Assembly (NCBI GenBank): GCA_026419785.1
Contig: JAODTK010005558.1
Span: forward strand, 124,001 to 188,000
Length of the DNA stretch: 64,000 nucleotides
Direction of reading: 5' to 3'
Origin: Sclerodactyla briareus
Lineage: Eukaryota; Echinodermata; Holothuroidea; Dendrochirotida; Sclerodactylidae
Translations under genes and position numbers: made by a program
Notes under the pieces: model-generated
The model's database searches: none
What the model saw: the letters and a program-made list of their open reading frames with translations, nothing else
Told to the model about the DNA's origin: nothing
Shown here: positions 11,731-24,170 of the stretch, one piece after another
Layout of the letters: every line of letters begins with the position of its first letter
Position numbering within the stretch: position 1 is the first letter of the stretch

Positions 11731-12479
11731 CTATGTGGTAGGCAACTTCTTGTTTGCCGCCGGGGATGTACCACCGCTGACACCCTTTGGGTGCCTTTAT
11801 GATGCTCTATGCTTTTCAGCCCTCTTTGCCTGTAACTTTGCATCATTCCAACTCTCGGGTCGGTTGCCGGTTCGTCTGAGACCCTTGAGGTCCTGTGTTT
11901 ACCGTGTGTACCCCGTTTTCCGCCTTGATTACCATGGTTTCTTGTTTCTTGGGCATGAGGATCAGGTGGAGTCGGTTGCGCTGTCAGGCCTGCCGGTCAG
12001 ATAGTTCAGAGGGCCCGAACCCCGGTGTAGCGCCTTGGGATGCTGCCTTTTCATCTGGCTTAAAATCCCGAGCACCCTCCTCTGCTAGTTGGCGACTAGG
12101 TGTCACCCTAGTTCGGTGTTTCGGGGTGGGCCCACTTCGAGGGGTCCGTGCTCTCCCGATTAGTCTTTGTTTTGGTGGTCTTGTCGATGCACCCCCCATG
12201 GGTTTTCCACTTGCCCTTTCCTTTGTCTCCCTTCTTATACTACCGTATTATCATGTTATTTCATTTTCTCATCACACCTACTGCAGAGCCCCTCCCGTGA
12301 CATCTGGTTCTCTTTTGTCTTTCTCTCATTTTCTCTTGTTTCGCGAATATACTTGGTCTCCACCGCAATCTCAACCACGTCCACCACTCCTCATGGCTCA
12401 GCATGCTCATCTACTTTTTAACTGAACCAGATAATACCTCTTGTTTTAACACATCTCAGTGTCCCAACATCTCTTCATT

Positions 12480-13140
12480 GATTGTTTTCATTTTAAGAAA
12501 ACGGGCTGGAGTGTGCGGCCTTTGTCCACTCCGCCTCCCTGTAGCCGCCTTTCTAAATTTGATCTCTGTTGTGATTACTTTACTTCTCTGGCTCAAGTCT
12601 CTCTTCCTCGTTTGAACTAAGGTGTTCGGTTGTGTTAACCGTTCGCCCAATTGTATAAATCACGAGGCTCAATTCTCGCATCTCACCTCCGCTGTTTGCT
12701 TACTAATTCACCGAAATAACGACTGTGAAATTGCTATAGCTGGTGATTTCAATGTGCATAACGCCCTAATGGCTCATACACTCTACCGGCTCTGATAGAG
12801 CTGGTGTCGAAGCCTGAGTCCTTTTGCTCTACCAATGGTCTCACCCAGCTCCTCAATTCTCCCACCCGTATCCCCGATCGGGCCCGGACTCTGCTAACTT
12901 GTTGGATCTTTTTCTCACTACTCAGTCCCCTATTTTACAGTCCAGCAACTGCCTCTTCTTCTCTGCCCCTATTTGCTCCTATGACCATTGCCTCATTACC
13001 CTGTCTCATCAATCTAACTCCTATATGCAAGCTCCCCACCAAAGGCAGAAACTCTGGAACTACTCCAAATCTGACTGGTTTGGTCTTTGGGGAGTTTTTT
13101 CAGTCTTCCCTTGGGATTAAACTACCTTCTCAGAATGACC
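12480..13140 (+). pseudogene. Jockey-like ORF2 endonuclease domain remnant
   Basis: Visible landmarks in order are VFGCVNRSPNC (near 12625), EIAIAGDFNVHN (12729-12765, the catalytic GDFN box), LTQLLNSPTRIPDRAR (12840-12885), NLLDLFLTT in a shifted frame (near 12900) and a decayed SDH box (YDHCLI near 12980). At least three frameshifts separate these blocks. The family cleaves target DNA to prime reverse transcription. The CT-rich composition differs from the flanks. Confidence 0.85.
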
Positions 13141-13189
13141 CCTCTACTCTGCTTCTGCTATTTCGGAAATTATTCTTTTAGGAAGGTAA

Positions 13190-14060
13190 TCACTTTTATT
13201 CCCTACACTTATGATTCTTCTACCCTCAACCACTCTCGGTGCTTTCCTCGTCCCCCGAACAGAACGTTTTTGTCTACAAATAACCGTTTCCCTATTTGCC
13301 AATCCAGCTGAACATGATCGTCATTCTATTTTGAACTGGTGCACTGCTAATCTGGTTACCTTCAACCAATCTCAAACTCAGAACTTGCTGATTTCTGGTC
13401 GGCGTGTTTCTGCTGCACCAGCTATTTTCATGACTGACCAATCCTCCCTCAGTCTACTTCGCCTTATATCCTTGGTATGAAATCAGCAACACTGCCTGGG
13501 AACTCCCCAATATCAAGTCTACTCCTATCTATGCTTCTAAAAGTTGTGGCTTCTTATTCCCCGCAAAGAAATACTTCACCTCACAAAAGCTACTTCTGCT
13601 TTACAAAGCCCAAATTCTCGTCCCTTAATGGATATCTGTTGCCATATTTGGGGTGGGGCTTTCGCCAGCCTCTCTCATGTCCGTGATCGTATCCAGGAAG
13701 GGCCATTTTCGTCTCTCACGATGATCATCTTACCTGTCCTCCTCACTTGAATCTCGATCCCATCGCAGATTTCTGTACATCTCTCTCTCGGTCTTTACCG
13801 TTAACTTTTATGGTCAATGTCTTCTGAGTCTGAGCTTGGGGGATGCTGTTCCTCCTTTACTCGATGTTACTCGCCATACTCTCGCTCTTCTTCTTCCAGC
13901 CACCCCGATTTCGGTATGCATCTTCCCGTCATACGCACCGAACCTCTGCTCGCTCCTTTTTCCTCGCACATTCGCTGCCTGGAAATAGGCATTTCCCTTT
14001 TCCTCGGAATTTATTTCCTCCTGAGTTTGACCTCCAGCGGTTCAAGAGTAGAATATAACA
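13190..14060 (+). pseudogene. Jockey-like ORF2, RT end and C-terminal domain
   Basis: Only the end of the RT remains. A decayed YADDS box is visible near 13205-13220, then ILNWCTANLVTFNQSQTQN (about 13327-13385), ILGMKIS near 13470, LLLYKAQIRPLMDICCHIWG in shifted frames (13590-13655), and a C-terminus ending PPEFDLQRFKSRI at about 14058. The central RT (fingers and first palm motifs) that should lie between about 13140 and 13190 is absent, an internal deletion of roughly 1.2 kb judged by family length. Confidence 0.85.
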
Positions 14061-14185
14061 AAAACCAGGTCTCTCCCTTCTTTTCAGTTTCTTGTGCTGT
14101 GGGTATGCCCTTTTTTGTTTAGGCAATTATTGTTCGCCCTTACATCCTCCTGTCACTCGCAATTGTTTAAAAAAAAAAAAAACAA

Positions 14186-16430
14186 ACTGTCGACATTGAA
14201 AAAACATTGGCCAGTCGAAGACACATTTGGAAATTATATCCAGATCCCTTTTGACAATAGCGCAAGACTCATCCTTCGACCGACCTCCCGATACAACATA
14301 ATAGTATCGTCTGCGACTTTCTTTAACCCGTGAATCAACAGAACCTTCAAGATCGTTCAAATATACAGCCAAGAAAACAGGTACTGACCAAGAACCGATC
14401 CCTGGGGAACGTCACTAGTGACCTTTTTTTTCTGCACATGAAGAGCACCGCCCATTAATGACAACTCGTTTGTTCCCTATTATGAAGCCACTCACCAATC
14501 CACTGAGGGCATTCCCCTCAATACCAAAGCTCTCCAACTTGGGCAAGAGACGCCCATGAGGAACTTGTCAAAAGCTTTCTGAAAATTCAGGAAAATTATA
14601 CATCAAGCATTTCGTTGTCAACAGAACCTGTAACTCTTCCATAAATTCCAAGAGATTATTCAACACGAACGATTCTTTTCCCCTAAACCATGCTTAGCAT
14701 CTCTAATCAACTATGCTCATTGAAATAATCAACCATATGATCCCGAATGATTGATCCCATTATCTTGCCAGACAACACTAGTCAGACGACTGGCCTGATA
14801 ATTCCAAAGGAAAAGACCGTTTATCCCCTTTTCTTGAAATAAGGAGAAACAGTTGCTCTCCATCCCCATCATCCGGAACAATACCTTCACTTATTAGTAC
14901 AGTCTATCAATGAAAATCCACTAGTAGGAAACGGACACTCTCGGCAAAAGGAATTTTACAATACCGAAAGGTGAAAACTCCGTCAGGCCAGGAGCTTTCC
15001 ATCAACTTTTTTGAGCTTCATTCTGCTCTGCACGAATTTCTCCTTTACTAAACCAGACGAACACACAACCATATTTCCATACTTCTGCGGAGAAACCCCG
15101 ACACTAGGTCACCAAAATTCTCCAAGTTCTTTCAAAAATTATTAAAAACAGACCGAGAAGTCCATTAACAGACCTCAGCACCATCTCCTGGCTATCGCTG
15201 ATTGTACTACCGACCCACGATTTGGAAATCTATCAAAGGACCAATGCTGTCACGGACTTTCTCTGCTTCCTCCCCCCAATAAGAGAAAAATGCACGAGGA
15301 TTCTTCTCCTTGATTTTAGAGCAATCTGCCTCTCGAAATCAATTTTAGCACCAAAAACTAAACGCTGGACAGGCTTTTGCTGAACTTTGAAATGCCATAG
15401 ATCAGAACACCGACCCAGAATAACGATAAGTCCCATAATTTTCGCTTCCGTTTGATGGCCAGAAAAACTTCCCTTTTCATGCAAGAAGGCCTCTTGTTCT
15501 TACTGCGACGTTTCCTCCCAGGAACGTAAACTTTCAAATTCATCACCTCGTTAACCTTTTCACGGAAACCATAATTCCAATAGTCAACAGCATTCGTACG
15601 TACTTTCTAACCATTTATGCCAATCTACTTGTAAAAAACCTGGAAATGGCATCCACAATCGGCCTTCGCGAAACAAAGAACAAGCACTACACTCTGAGGG
15701 ATATTGACAGAACAAGACACATTGAAAGCTAAAATATCGTGATCACTTGCAACCGAGCTTACCCACGCTCTCTACATTATCTACACAATTTGGATCACTG
15801 CTCAAAACTAAAATCCAAAATATTATGCTTTCTGGTAGGACAATGTACATGCTGAGAAAGGGACCATCCTGCGTGACATTGGAAAAAGCCAGATCCATGA
15901 CTGTGCCACTAGTACATTAGCCCCAGAATAAAGTCTTGATAATATGAAATCACCCATAATAATTGTACTCTTCCCAGAACTTCGAGAAGCATGTCCTGAA
16001 AGAAAGAAGTTGTTGTCTTCAGAAGCTATTTGGAGAAGGTACACACGCCAACTATAAAGAATGGAATACCAGATGAGTTAGACGAGCATTTCACACACCA
16101 ACCGATTGACAAAACTACTTAGCAACAACACCAAGTATCGGCCTTCTCAAACTATTCAGTCAGACTCACATACAACAAAACTCCACCACACAACCATGCC
16201 ACGGAGAGGTAATCTAAATACCTATCTTGCTATTAAACCAACAAAACCAGCATGACGGTAGAACTTCGGCTGTGGCTAAAATCACTGGTGTTCAAGCACG
16301 ACTCTGTAATACCATTGACGTCAGCTTGCGTTCTGACTAAAATTCTGCAACTCATCAAACTGTTCCTGATACTTTGACACCATTATCACAGAAAAAAGAC
16401 AGCTAGGCAACATCTCCACTCGCTACTGTT
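14186..16430 (-). pseudogene. CR1-like ORF2, endonuclease to RT palm
   Basis: Minus-strand landmarks from 5' to 3': GGVLLYV-like text (about 16165-16190), IIMGDF of the endonuclease (about 15945), NILDF and a decayed SDH segment (about 15800 to 15720), a VPGRKRRSKNKRP linker (15540-15490), ALKS-RRILVHFS linker text (near 15300), VPHGRLLPKLESFGI (about 14560-14520), DVPQGSVLG (about 14415-14386) and the catalytic ADD at 14306-14314. Stops and frameshifts lie between the blocks. It ends at the NVD box (about 14188-14196), where the Jockey-like element entered. Confidence 0.9.
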
Positions 16431-16559
16431 GACCCTCATCACCAGACCTCCAACTGCGATTGCTTACTATTTACAACCCTGCAGTAGCCTCGGACACCAT
16501 GAAAACCCCTCGCCCCCCAAATTTAAGTTTAACACCCCTCCAACGCAGGAATGACCACT

Positions 16560-17461
16560 TGCCTACCAGTGAAGCCCCGCACCCATTAAGGTGAAGAACC
16601 ATCCTTAGCGAAAGATCCCTCCTTCCCCAGAAACACGAAACATCCACAAACTGAACGCCCTCCCGGTGAACGCCCTCCCCATCACCTCTAAATTTTAACC
16701 ACCTATTGATGACCCCGCTAATCGTCCTAAACCAGCAACGCGAACCGTCAAACCTAGGTAAAATTCCACAAATCGCGACTTTCGACCTAATGGAACTTCA
16801 GCCTGCACAACAGTTCAAGGAATCGTGATCTTAGGATGTACTGACTGTCACCCCGGAGATTATTAGGGCCTATTCGGACAACAACACCCCCTCATCCCCC
16901 ACGATCTGTTACACTCCACTAAGATCCTCTACCCTAGCTCCCGGAAGACAAAAGCGCGTACGCTTCAGCTTATCCACGACGACTTAATTCCCTGTCAACA
17001 TACCAACAATCGAATCCCCCACAGCAACACCTTCCCTTTTACCCCTATACGCTCCCCAAAACGTCCACCTTCCCTTCCACCCACCGCGACTCGAACCACC
17101 GGCTCTGACTTTCGCCCCTCCTCTGTACTCTCCCCCGACCCAACTCCATCCAACTGACCCCCCTGCACCGCCTCCTCAAACTGCCAGCACACTAAAACGT
17201 ATCCTAGTGTTCAAGCGCCAGGATCAACCACTACTTCCGTGTATCGGCAGCTGAGCACCCCCTCCTAACCTATTCCATGACCACCTCACGTGCCCCAAGG
17301 GCATCGTTCAAGAGCGGATAGTCTATGACAATTCTTACATCTATAATATACCCATCCGCCTTAGTGTTCGAAGTCACCCACTTAAAACTCAGCCCCGATA
17401 AATACTCGATCCACAGATCACAAAAAACCCTGACAGTAGCAGGCCTATCATTCCCTCCCAT
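16560..17461 (-). pseudogene. CR1-like ORF1 with SGNH-esterase-like domain
   Basis: On the minus strand GDSIVG (about 17022-17005) matches the first block of SGNH hydrolases, CLPGARVEDL (16950-16921) the second, and a GREGS-x-KDG-x-x-LNGCGA segment (about 16620-16575) the last, where the catalytic His is not preserved. KVAICGILPRFDG lies between them (about 16765). Such esterase domains are known from ORF1 proteins of CR1- and L2-related elements. Upstream, to 17461, are a VSNTKADGYIIDVRIV-like stretch and a low-complexity linker rich in Gly, Arg and Glu. Many stops make it non-functional. Confidence 0.75.
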
Positions 17462-17470
17462 AACAGCAAA

Positions 17471-20400
17471 AGAATAGAAGACAAAAAGTACAGAAAATGA
17501 AAATAAGTAGGGGGCCTAACAGTGAAAAATACGATGCAGACAGAAAAAAAAAAAGAGTAAAAGGAAAACACTCAAACAAACACTAGTTAACTCACGATTT
17601 AGTTCGACCACGGTCGCCACTTACGAATAAGAAACAATTAAAAAGGTCAAAATGATACGAGAAAAATAATATAGGCCTTACACTATAAACACAAAATCAG
17701 ATCAGAAAATACACCACATCGTCAGCATCGCCAGCACCTCCCACTCACTCACTAAACAGTGTGTCGAGATCTCAATGCATTCATTTACATTTAGCACCTT
17801 ATGGCAGAAACGACATATTGTGAGGAATAGATTCTGTATCTCGGCACCACAGAGGAGGAAAAATAGTAACAAATTGTTCCAAACCCTGCATTTTGAACGA
17901 CGTTCCGTTGCAGACCTTCGAAAATGAGGGTTCAATTCCTATATAAACAGTGTGAAATATCATGCAACATAACCTTTTCTGCAACATAGTGTCATACTGT
18001 AGTACAACCCAACAATTTTTCTGATGTTTCTCTTTGGAATCTGAACGTTAATTCCTCCTAGAAGAATCAATCAGTTTTGAGCAAGGTTCACTATGATGAG
18101 TTGGTATGTTGTGTCATTTATTCAGGGCAGAAATCACATGTCAAGCATTTCAGCAAGGTTTTTTTTTCAACATAAAAACAATAAGATAGATAGGCATGTG
18201 TTGAGGTTATTAATAGCATATACCTCATGAATTATTGTGCAAAAGGTTCTGTATGGCCTTGGGCAATATGCAATGTTGTTGAGTCCAACTTAAAACATTG
18301 AAGTACAAAAACTTTGCAACAGAATGTTGTATGAAGACATGGTTTGAATAATGGATTGAGTACTCCCTCTATATTATAAATGTATTATACATGACCTATT
18401 CTGAACCCTTCAATTCCGCATCTTCTTAAACATCTACAATTTCAGCCAAAATTGCCATGACTCCTAAGCTCAGTCTGGGCAAAAAAACAACAACTATAAG
18501 TGACGGTTGCATGGCATCAGCAGTAACCCCCTAAATAAGAGAGGTGTGGACACTAGAGGACTACGTTGGACTGAATGACAGGTGGCGCATTTCAAAGTCA
18601 CTGGGGTCAAAATGGACATAAGTTGATGTGCTCCCTCTGAACGAGGTTCAAAAACGCTGTTCTACGGGGATATAAACGTCGGCGGTTCACCCGCCTGCTA
18701 ATGTCTGGTTTGTTCCTATTTTCCTCAAAATGAAAGTATAGTACTGGCATTCACTGTTGTAGCAAAAGATAACAAGTATAGAACAACAGATTGCATATCA
18801 TACTTACATTTCTCAAAAGAGAGGGTGACAAACCCTTCCAAAGATCTCTCCCCCATGATAGCAAGAAGTTCCCTGGAGTCACATTTTACCAATAACACCT
18901 GACAATATTATACACTGGAAAAGGTAGACAAATGTATAGTACCAGATTGCACCTGGGACCCTTGATCTTTTAGAAATTACCCAAAGGGGAGGGGGCTATC
19001 CCCTTCTTCCCTTTGGGCCCCACCGTGCACCAATGATCCCAGTTAACGTTCCCCCCCCACAAACTAAAAAGTCTGGCGAGGCCAATGCTGAACGATGATG
19101 CATTCATAAACTTTTCAGTGACTCATTAGAAATTTGAGGGGGGGAGGGGGTACCCCAATGTATGTACAGTCCAAGATTGTAAATTAAACTAGGCATGCCC
19201 ACATTTTCCCTGGTGCCAGGCAATTGAATTTTTTCTCCACATGTTGCTGTATGGAGGAGCTCCATGCAGAATGCACATATGATCTGCAGTTAATGTATCG
19301 AACTAAGTACCAAATTTTGAGTTATAATGCATTGCCCAACCAAGCCCATTACCAAGAGGTGCAATGCTAACAGTAGCAGTCACATTGCCTATATTCAGCA
19401 TGGAACATGCTGAAAAAAAAGACACCTGCTACACGTAACAGCAACATCATCTACCAAAGTATTATGTCTATGTTGTGATTTTATGCTGGTATGCAGAGTT
19501 TGCCATGTGAAAATTCGATGAATAGATGAATGATCAGCATACCAGCTGAAAGTAAGTGAAATGATCCCACATTTGCTACTGATTTCAAAATGAGAAATAA
19601 AATTAAAAAGTCAATGAAATGGTTAACGCCCTTTACTGCCATTGACACAGACGGTAGTCGACAGTATCAGGCATGCAGGCATGGCTCATTAGCAGAGAAG
19701 GAAAGAGAGGCGAGGGGTGGGGATGGGGGTGTGGGGGCATCAGCCTCTCAAATTCTCCATAAATTTTGTCAATGGAATGCATGAAAATACTAAATTCTCA
19801 AAATTGGAAGAAGATTTGACCCCTTTTTGTAGCTTTTTTTAGATTTCTGGAATGCTCATACCACACCTTCCCCCAATTCTCACCATACCTACCCCCCCCC
19901 TCCCCCAATTTCCAGACATGCACACACCATACCTACTAGCCCCTCCAGATTTTGTCTCTAGAACTGTCCCTTGTTAGCACAGGAACAGTTATGATACCTT
20001 CCCCTAAATCTTCAGTGAGCTAGAGGGCGTCAAAAATGTCAAAGATGAAGAAGAATTGTTGGAGGGAGGACCAAGAAATGTGAATCACAGAGGGCAGGGT
20101 GTGAGAGGAAGGGATGATGATGAGGCAGTGGTGGTGTCGAGTGGTGCTGAGAGGGTAGTGGTGCTGAGGGAGTGGTAGTGGGGGGGGGGAGGGGCAGTTA
20201 GGTTAAAGAACCTGAAACTGCTCTTTCCCTCCAGTCTAGAGGCACTGGATTTGTTGTTCCATTGCTTGTTGAACTTCATGCACAGCAGCAACCAATCCCA
20301 GTCTTTGGGGGAAGGGTGACCGACCAAACCCCCCCTTCCAGACAAACCCAAAACCCCCCAAACCAAATGGACAACCAGAACAATCTTTCATTCTTGTGAC

Positions 20401-21419
20401 AACATAATAGATCCATAATACACCTGAGTAGTTTCGTACAATGAGTTTGAAGCGCTTGACAGATATATAACCTACTATGTCTTTCAGGTCATCGCATGGG
20501 TTGATGAATACTATTCTATGTCTAACCCACTAACCTAAGTTAAAATACCGGAGGTTCTAACACAAACATTTCCAGTGGATGTCATCCTTCCCTTTCCAAT
20601 TTAGCTGAGAGAAGACACAGAATATACATCACCTTTAATCTGTTTCTTCCAGTCCGTAGGATATCCTATCAAAAATAAGCATTGCCTCCACCACATCAAC
20701 TGGGACCAAGTAATTTTCAAGAAGTTTTACGAGAGGACATCTGTACAATGTTCAAAACATGCATCTCTGTTCAATTTTGAAATGTTGGGAAGCACAGGGG
20801 AAAAATCCCTGGTTCAAAACACACATAATTCTAAAGGCTGTCATTGATCGATAACTGAAGGGAGGCAGCCACCGATAACGTGAACTTCTGTTGACTCCCG
20901 TTACAGAGGTTATGATTACCTGGTCAAATACCAAAGTTCTAACATCAATTGCGCAGTATACCTTTATTCTTTCCACTGGAATACGGCAAACCAAAGAATG
21001 ATTCAGGCCTACCACATTATAATTTTACCAACATTATCTAGTGTTGTTCTAATAATTTCAAATGGTGAAATATAGACCTAATTGCCATAGTTATTTTATT
21101 CTAGTTTTCAATTTCAATACATCAGATTTTTCTCAACGCTCCAGGCACAACCAACTGCATTATTAAGTCTGTGCCATGCCGTCGAGAGCTCATATTCACA
21201 CAGATGAACGAACCACTGTCTGCGATGTGTGTGTAACGCAGACTATGAAGGATAACCTGGATATTAGATGCATAGACATCATGCTGATGGTGACCCTTGA
21301 TGACCTTTATGCTTTACTATCAGTCTGTGGGGATACCCGGTAAGCATGTTCATAGTTGAATAGGTGAATGAGATGGTAATAATATGGTGTCGAAGGCCAT
21401 AGGGGTATACTGACGGTCT
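17471..21419. other. No gene seen; G-rich patches
   Basis: Unique DNA. The first 200 bases may include the 5' UTR of the LINE. G-rich patches occur near 18990, 19135-19155 and 20175-20195. An acceptor-like and donor-like pair near 21270-21335 encloses a short open frame that I did not consider strong enough to call. Confidence 0.5.
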
Positions 21420-21545
21420 GACCTTGCACAAACAGTGTGCAGAACGATCTTTCAAAACCTTCCTGACGGAAATTACACATCCAACCAGCACAAAATTTCA
21501 CAGATTTCTCCCCACATATACTCATCAACGATAACATAGTAACGA
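21380..21545 (+). repeat. Dispersed repeat E, copy 1
   Basis: Text around CAAAACCTTCCTGACGGAAA followed by ACACATCCAACCAGCACAAAA and an ACTCATCAAC-like end is shared, in order, with 46470-46565 and in part with 63720-63835. No coding potential is evident. Confidence 0.55.
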
Positions 21546-22396
21546 TTCCGAGGAAATCTCGTCTTTACTCATGCGCACCGCCAACAGGCATACAAAACCA
21601 TCGTTTTGAAGATTGTAATAGGATATTTTATGCACTGTCCAAAATTTGTATTATGCTTGCAGCCAAATCTGTGTAAGGTATTGTATTTTGAGGGAGAATT
21701 ATAGAAAGAAGTTTTCACACCCTACATTTCAATGGGAGGAGGGGGGTGGGGGCGGGGCTGGAAGAGGGGATCTTTGTGGGTGGCAATGTTCCCCCATCTA
21801 TGGCAATGCCACTGGTCCATATTTTCGAAATTTAGAATAATTGCTAAAGCTCCAACCAACTCACATGTGTAGCGAGCATCTAGGTTATAGTGTGGGGGTA
21901 TAGGAGCCGTCGCTGGAGGGTCGGTCCAGGGGCCATCCCTCAAGGGTCGGTCCAGGTGCCTGCTCGAAAGGGTTCATGGAGAATTCATGTGGTTCAAACT
22001 TCAATAATGAAAAGAGCTCTGATTGGGTCTATTTCAGTCAACTCCCAACTGTGAAATACAGAAACAAGATGCTCATTGATCGAAGCGGTATATACAAAGG
22101 GCAGTGCACACAGTAATTGCAAATAGCTATACACTCTTCACAAAATATTTTGTTGTCGCAATTCATAGCACATCAATTTGCAAATGTGTGTGGGCCACCC
22201 CCAGTTCAGAAACACTGTCATGAGGTTCCATATATTGAATGGTGATGTGTATGATATATGGCCCAGGACAATTCTGATTAATTTTGAATCTATTCCATCG
22301 AGCATGAAGTCAGTCCTTTGCAATTTATTTCTTATAGCCACATAGGTGTTCCGGGTTCAAGGCTCACTCTAGTGCACGCCTTTTACCTTATTCTAG

Positions 22397-22519
22397 AGGA
22401 AATCCTATTGAGCTATAGGGAGCATAGGTGTGTATCATATTGCCCTGAACCAATCAAGCAGAAAATTGAATTAGGCCTGCGAGGAGTCCCTCTGAGTGAC
22501 CTTACACGGTACGTATAAT
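22397..22519 (+). CDS. Candidate exon, function unknown
   Basis: A strong acceptor (pyrimidine-rich, ending TTCTAG at 22391-22396) precedes an open frame encoding a protein-like segment with a CPEPIKQKIELGLRGVPLS core. It can end in two ways: at the donor-like CG/GTACGT after 22508, or unspliced at a TAA at 22517-22519. If the donor is used, an acceptor after TTTTTTCGCAG near 22623 continues for about ten codons to a stop. I do not recognise the protein. Acceptor strength and amino-acid composition make it one of the better exon candidates. Confidence 0.4.
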
Positions 22520-22960
22520 GGACTGGGCTATTGTTACCAATTTGTTCTCCAGGGATGATTCTGTTGACGTACCCGAAGTGTAAAACCCTTCAGTACTTCT
22601 CAAGGTTTCATCTTTTTTCGCAGCAGGGGCATGTGGATGATGTTATTGAGTAGAGTCTGAGGTTGTGTCATAAGCACCGTGACAGGCTGCCACTTGGGCA
22701 ACACCTCTCTCTCAGCAGAATCTTTCCCCCACTCCTTACAACCTGTCACTCACCTTCTGGCCCCCTCATCCTAACCCTACTCCCCCCTCTGACCCTCTGT
22801 TCATGACAAGTTACTGTCATACAACCTTTGCAGTCTGCCATTTGGACAATCGTATAAAGTTGAGACTATATAAGAAGACTTGTTTGTTACGTTACGGGGC
22901 ACTGGGGCAAACAAGAAGGGTGTCCCTATGATATGTTACTCATGCAAGTTGAGGGTGGCA

Positions 22961-23055
22961 TTGTGAAACAGCCCAATAGATAATTACTAGGGTTAACTGC
23001 TAATTAGATGAGCCTAAGAAGCTGAGTTGGGGGCCCAGTGAATAGCAGATTTTAC
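22961..23055 (+). repeat. Dispersed repeat D, copy 1
   Basis: GTGAAACAGCCC, CTGCTAATTAGATGAGC and GAGTTGGGGGCCCAGTGAAT occur in this order, as they do at 59995-60095 in the same orientation. The element's ends and class are unknown. Confidence 0.6.
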
Positions 23056-24061
23056 ACACATTTCCTCGCCCTTCATTCTACCCACTTATACCGCTAATTT
23101 TCAGATTTTGTAGAAAGACCACATATATGAATCCTAATTATGCAGCAAGAGAGTTTATAGTGGTAATGATATCTGATAGGTGGAGTGAACCCAGTGCCCA
23201 CTTGCAAACACCTCCTCCGAATGGGAAGTGACACAAACAGCTCAACGGTGTTACCACTACTATTTGGAAAGGCAGCTTAACAACTGTGCTTTCAATACCA
23301 ACAATTTTTTTTTTTAACAAAAAGAGGAATTCGGAGTTCGTCCTGAAATGTTTGGGGTACATGCCATTTCACTGGAAAATGAGAAGTCGAACGCGCACCT
23401 AGTATTCGTAGCTACAATTATGGCACTGGTTTGGAATTCAGAATAAAAGGAAAGCTTCTAATACCATCGTCAGAACGACCCTGATCGCCCATTTAGGAGA
23501 ATTTCTATTCGCATGGGCACCCTACAAAGGCAGGGAAACCCCCTTCCTCTCCCCAAAATCCTTGATTGAATATAAACCAATTAACTACACATCCATATGG
23601 TCTTTGATCAACTAGATTCAAACAGTCATTCAGTCAGGAGGATTAGGATGCATATCTTTAGTGGAGCATGCGTTAAATTAACTTTGCAGGGAGAAAACTG
23701 CATATTTCCACCCCATTCCCTTATAGGAGAGATCATAACCACATCATTGATGATACGCTTGATTTTTCTTCTTCTTCAAGATGGAGCGTCCTAAAAATGG
23801 CATCATTTCGCTTCAAGCCTAGCTCATGGGTGGTATTCCAATAATCATGGGGGGCACAACACCCAATAGCTATAAATCTGGGGAGATGAAAATGATTGAT
23901 CTTTACATGGAATTTGAAGAGAGTGGTCATGCTCTCATTTCTCAACCACCACATTCACTGTCACCAGTATATGAACAACAACTAACCCTCAATTTGTTAT
24001 TCCGCCAAATTGTCGTATTCCCTCCTCACTTGATCCCCCAGAGGTCCATTTAGCAAACACG
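23056..24061. other. No gene seen
   Basis: AT-rich unique DNA. A pyrimidine-rich acceptor-like site before an ATG near 23781 is followed by only 13 codons, so I make no call. Confidence 0.45.
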
Positions 24062-24063
24062 CC

Positions 24064-24099
<36 letters not shown>

Positions 24100-24170
24100 C
24101 GACGACAGACGATAGATAGAAGATGATAGATAGATATGATATATAGATAGATAGATAGATAGATAGATAT
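24062..24170. repeat. (CAGA)n and (GATA)n microsatellites
   Basis: About nine CAGA units (24062-24099) run into an imperfect GATA array (about 24110-24170). The adjacent arrays differ by one base per unit, which suggests one grew from the other. Confidence 0.97.

Larger units (their letters stand above)
11731..14185 (+). mobile_element. Jockey-like non-LTR retrotransposon nested in the CR1-like LINE
   Basis: This pyrimidine-rich plus-strand element holds an endonuclease remnant, a strongly shortened reverse transcriptase and a C-terminal domain ending in DLQRFKSRI, followed by a poly(A) run at 14169-14182. The boundaries come from the host reading frame: dropping this segment joins the host text at 11730 to 14186 and restores a continuous NVD-x-CKVMH-like reading. 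I see no clear target duplication. The first 700 bases read as 5' UTR or ORF1 remnant. Frameshifts throughout and the missing RT core mean it cannot move by itself. Confidence 0.85.
11040..17470 (-). mobile_element. CR1/L2-group non-LTR retrotransposon, decayed and split by a second LINE
   Basis: On the minus strand the order is ORF1 with an esterase-like domain (about 17461-16560), apurinic endonuclease (about 16430-15700), the linker typical of CR1 (about 15550-15230), reverse transcriptase (about 15000-14186), and after the interruption the RT thumb and C-terminus (11730-11066). The coding parts carry frameshifts and stops throughout, so it is inactive. Without the insert it is about 3.97 kb, close to the 4-5 kb of intact CR1-like elements. 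The ends are approximate: the 3' UTR limit near 11040 and the 5' limit near 17470 are not marked by a clear target duplication. Gene content and RT motifs support the CR1/L2 group; the exact clade needs a tree. Confidence 0.9.
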
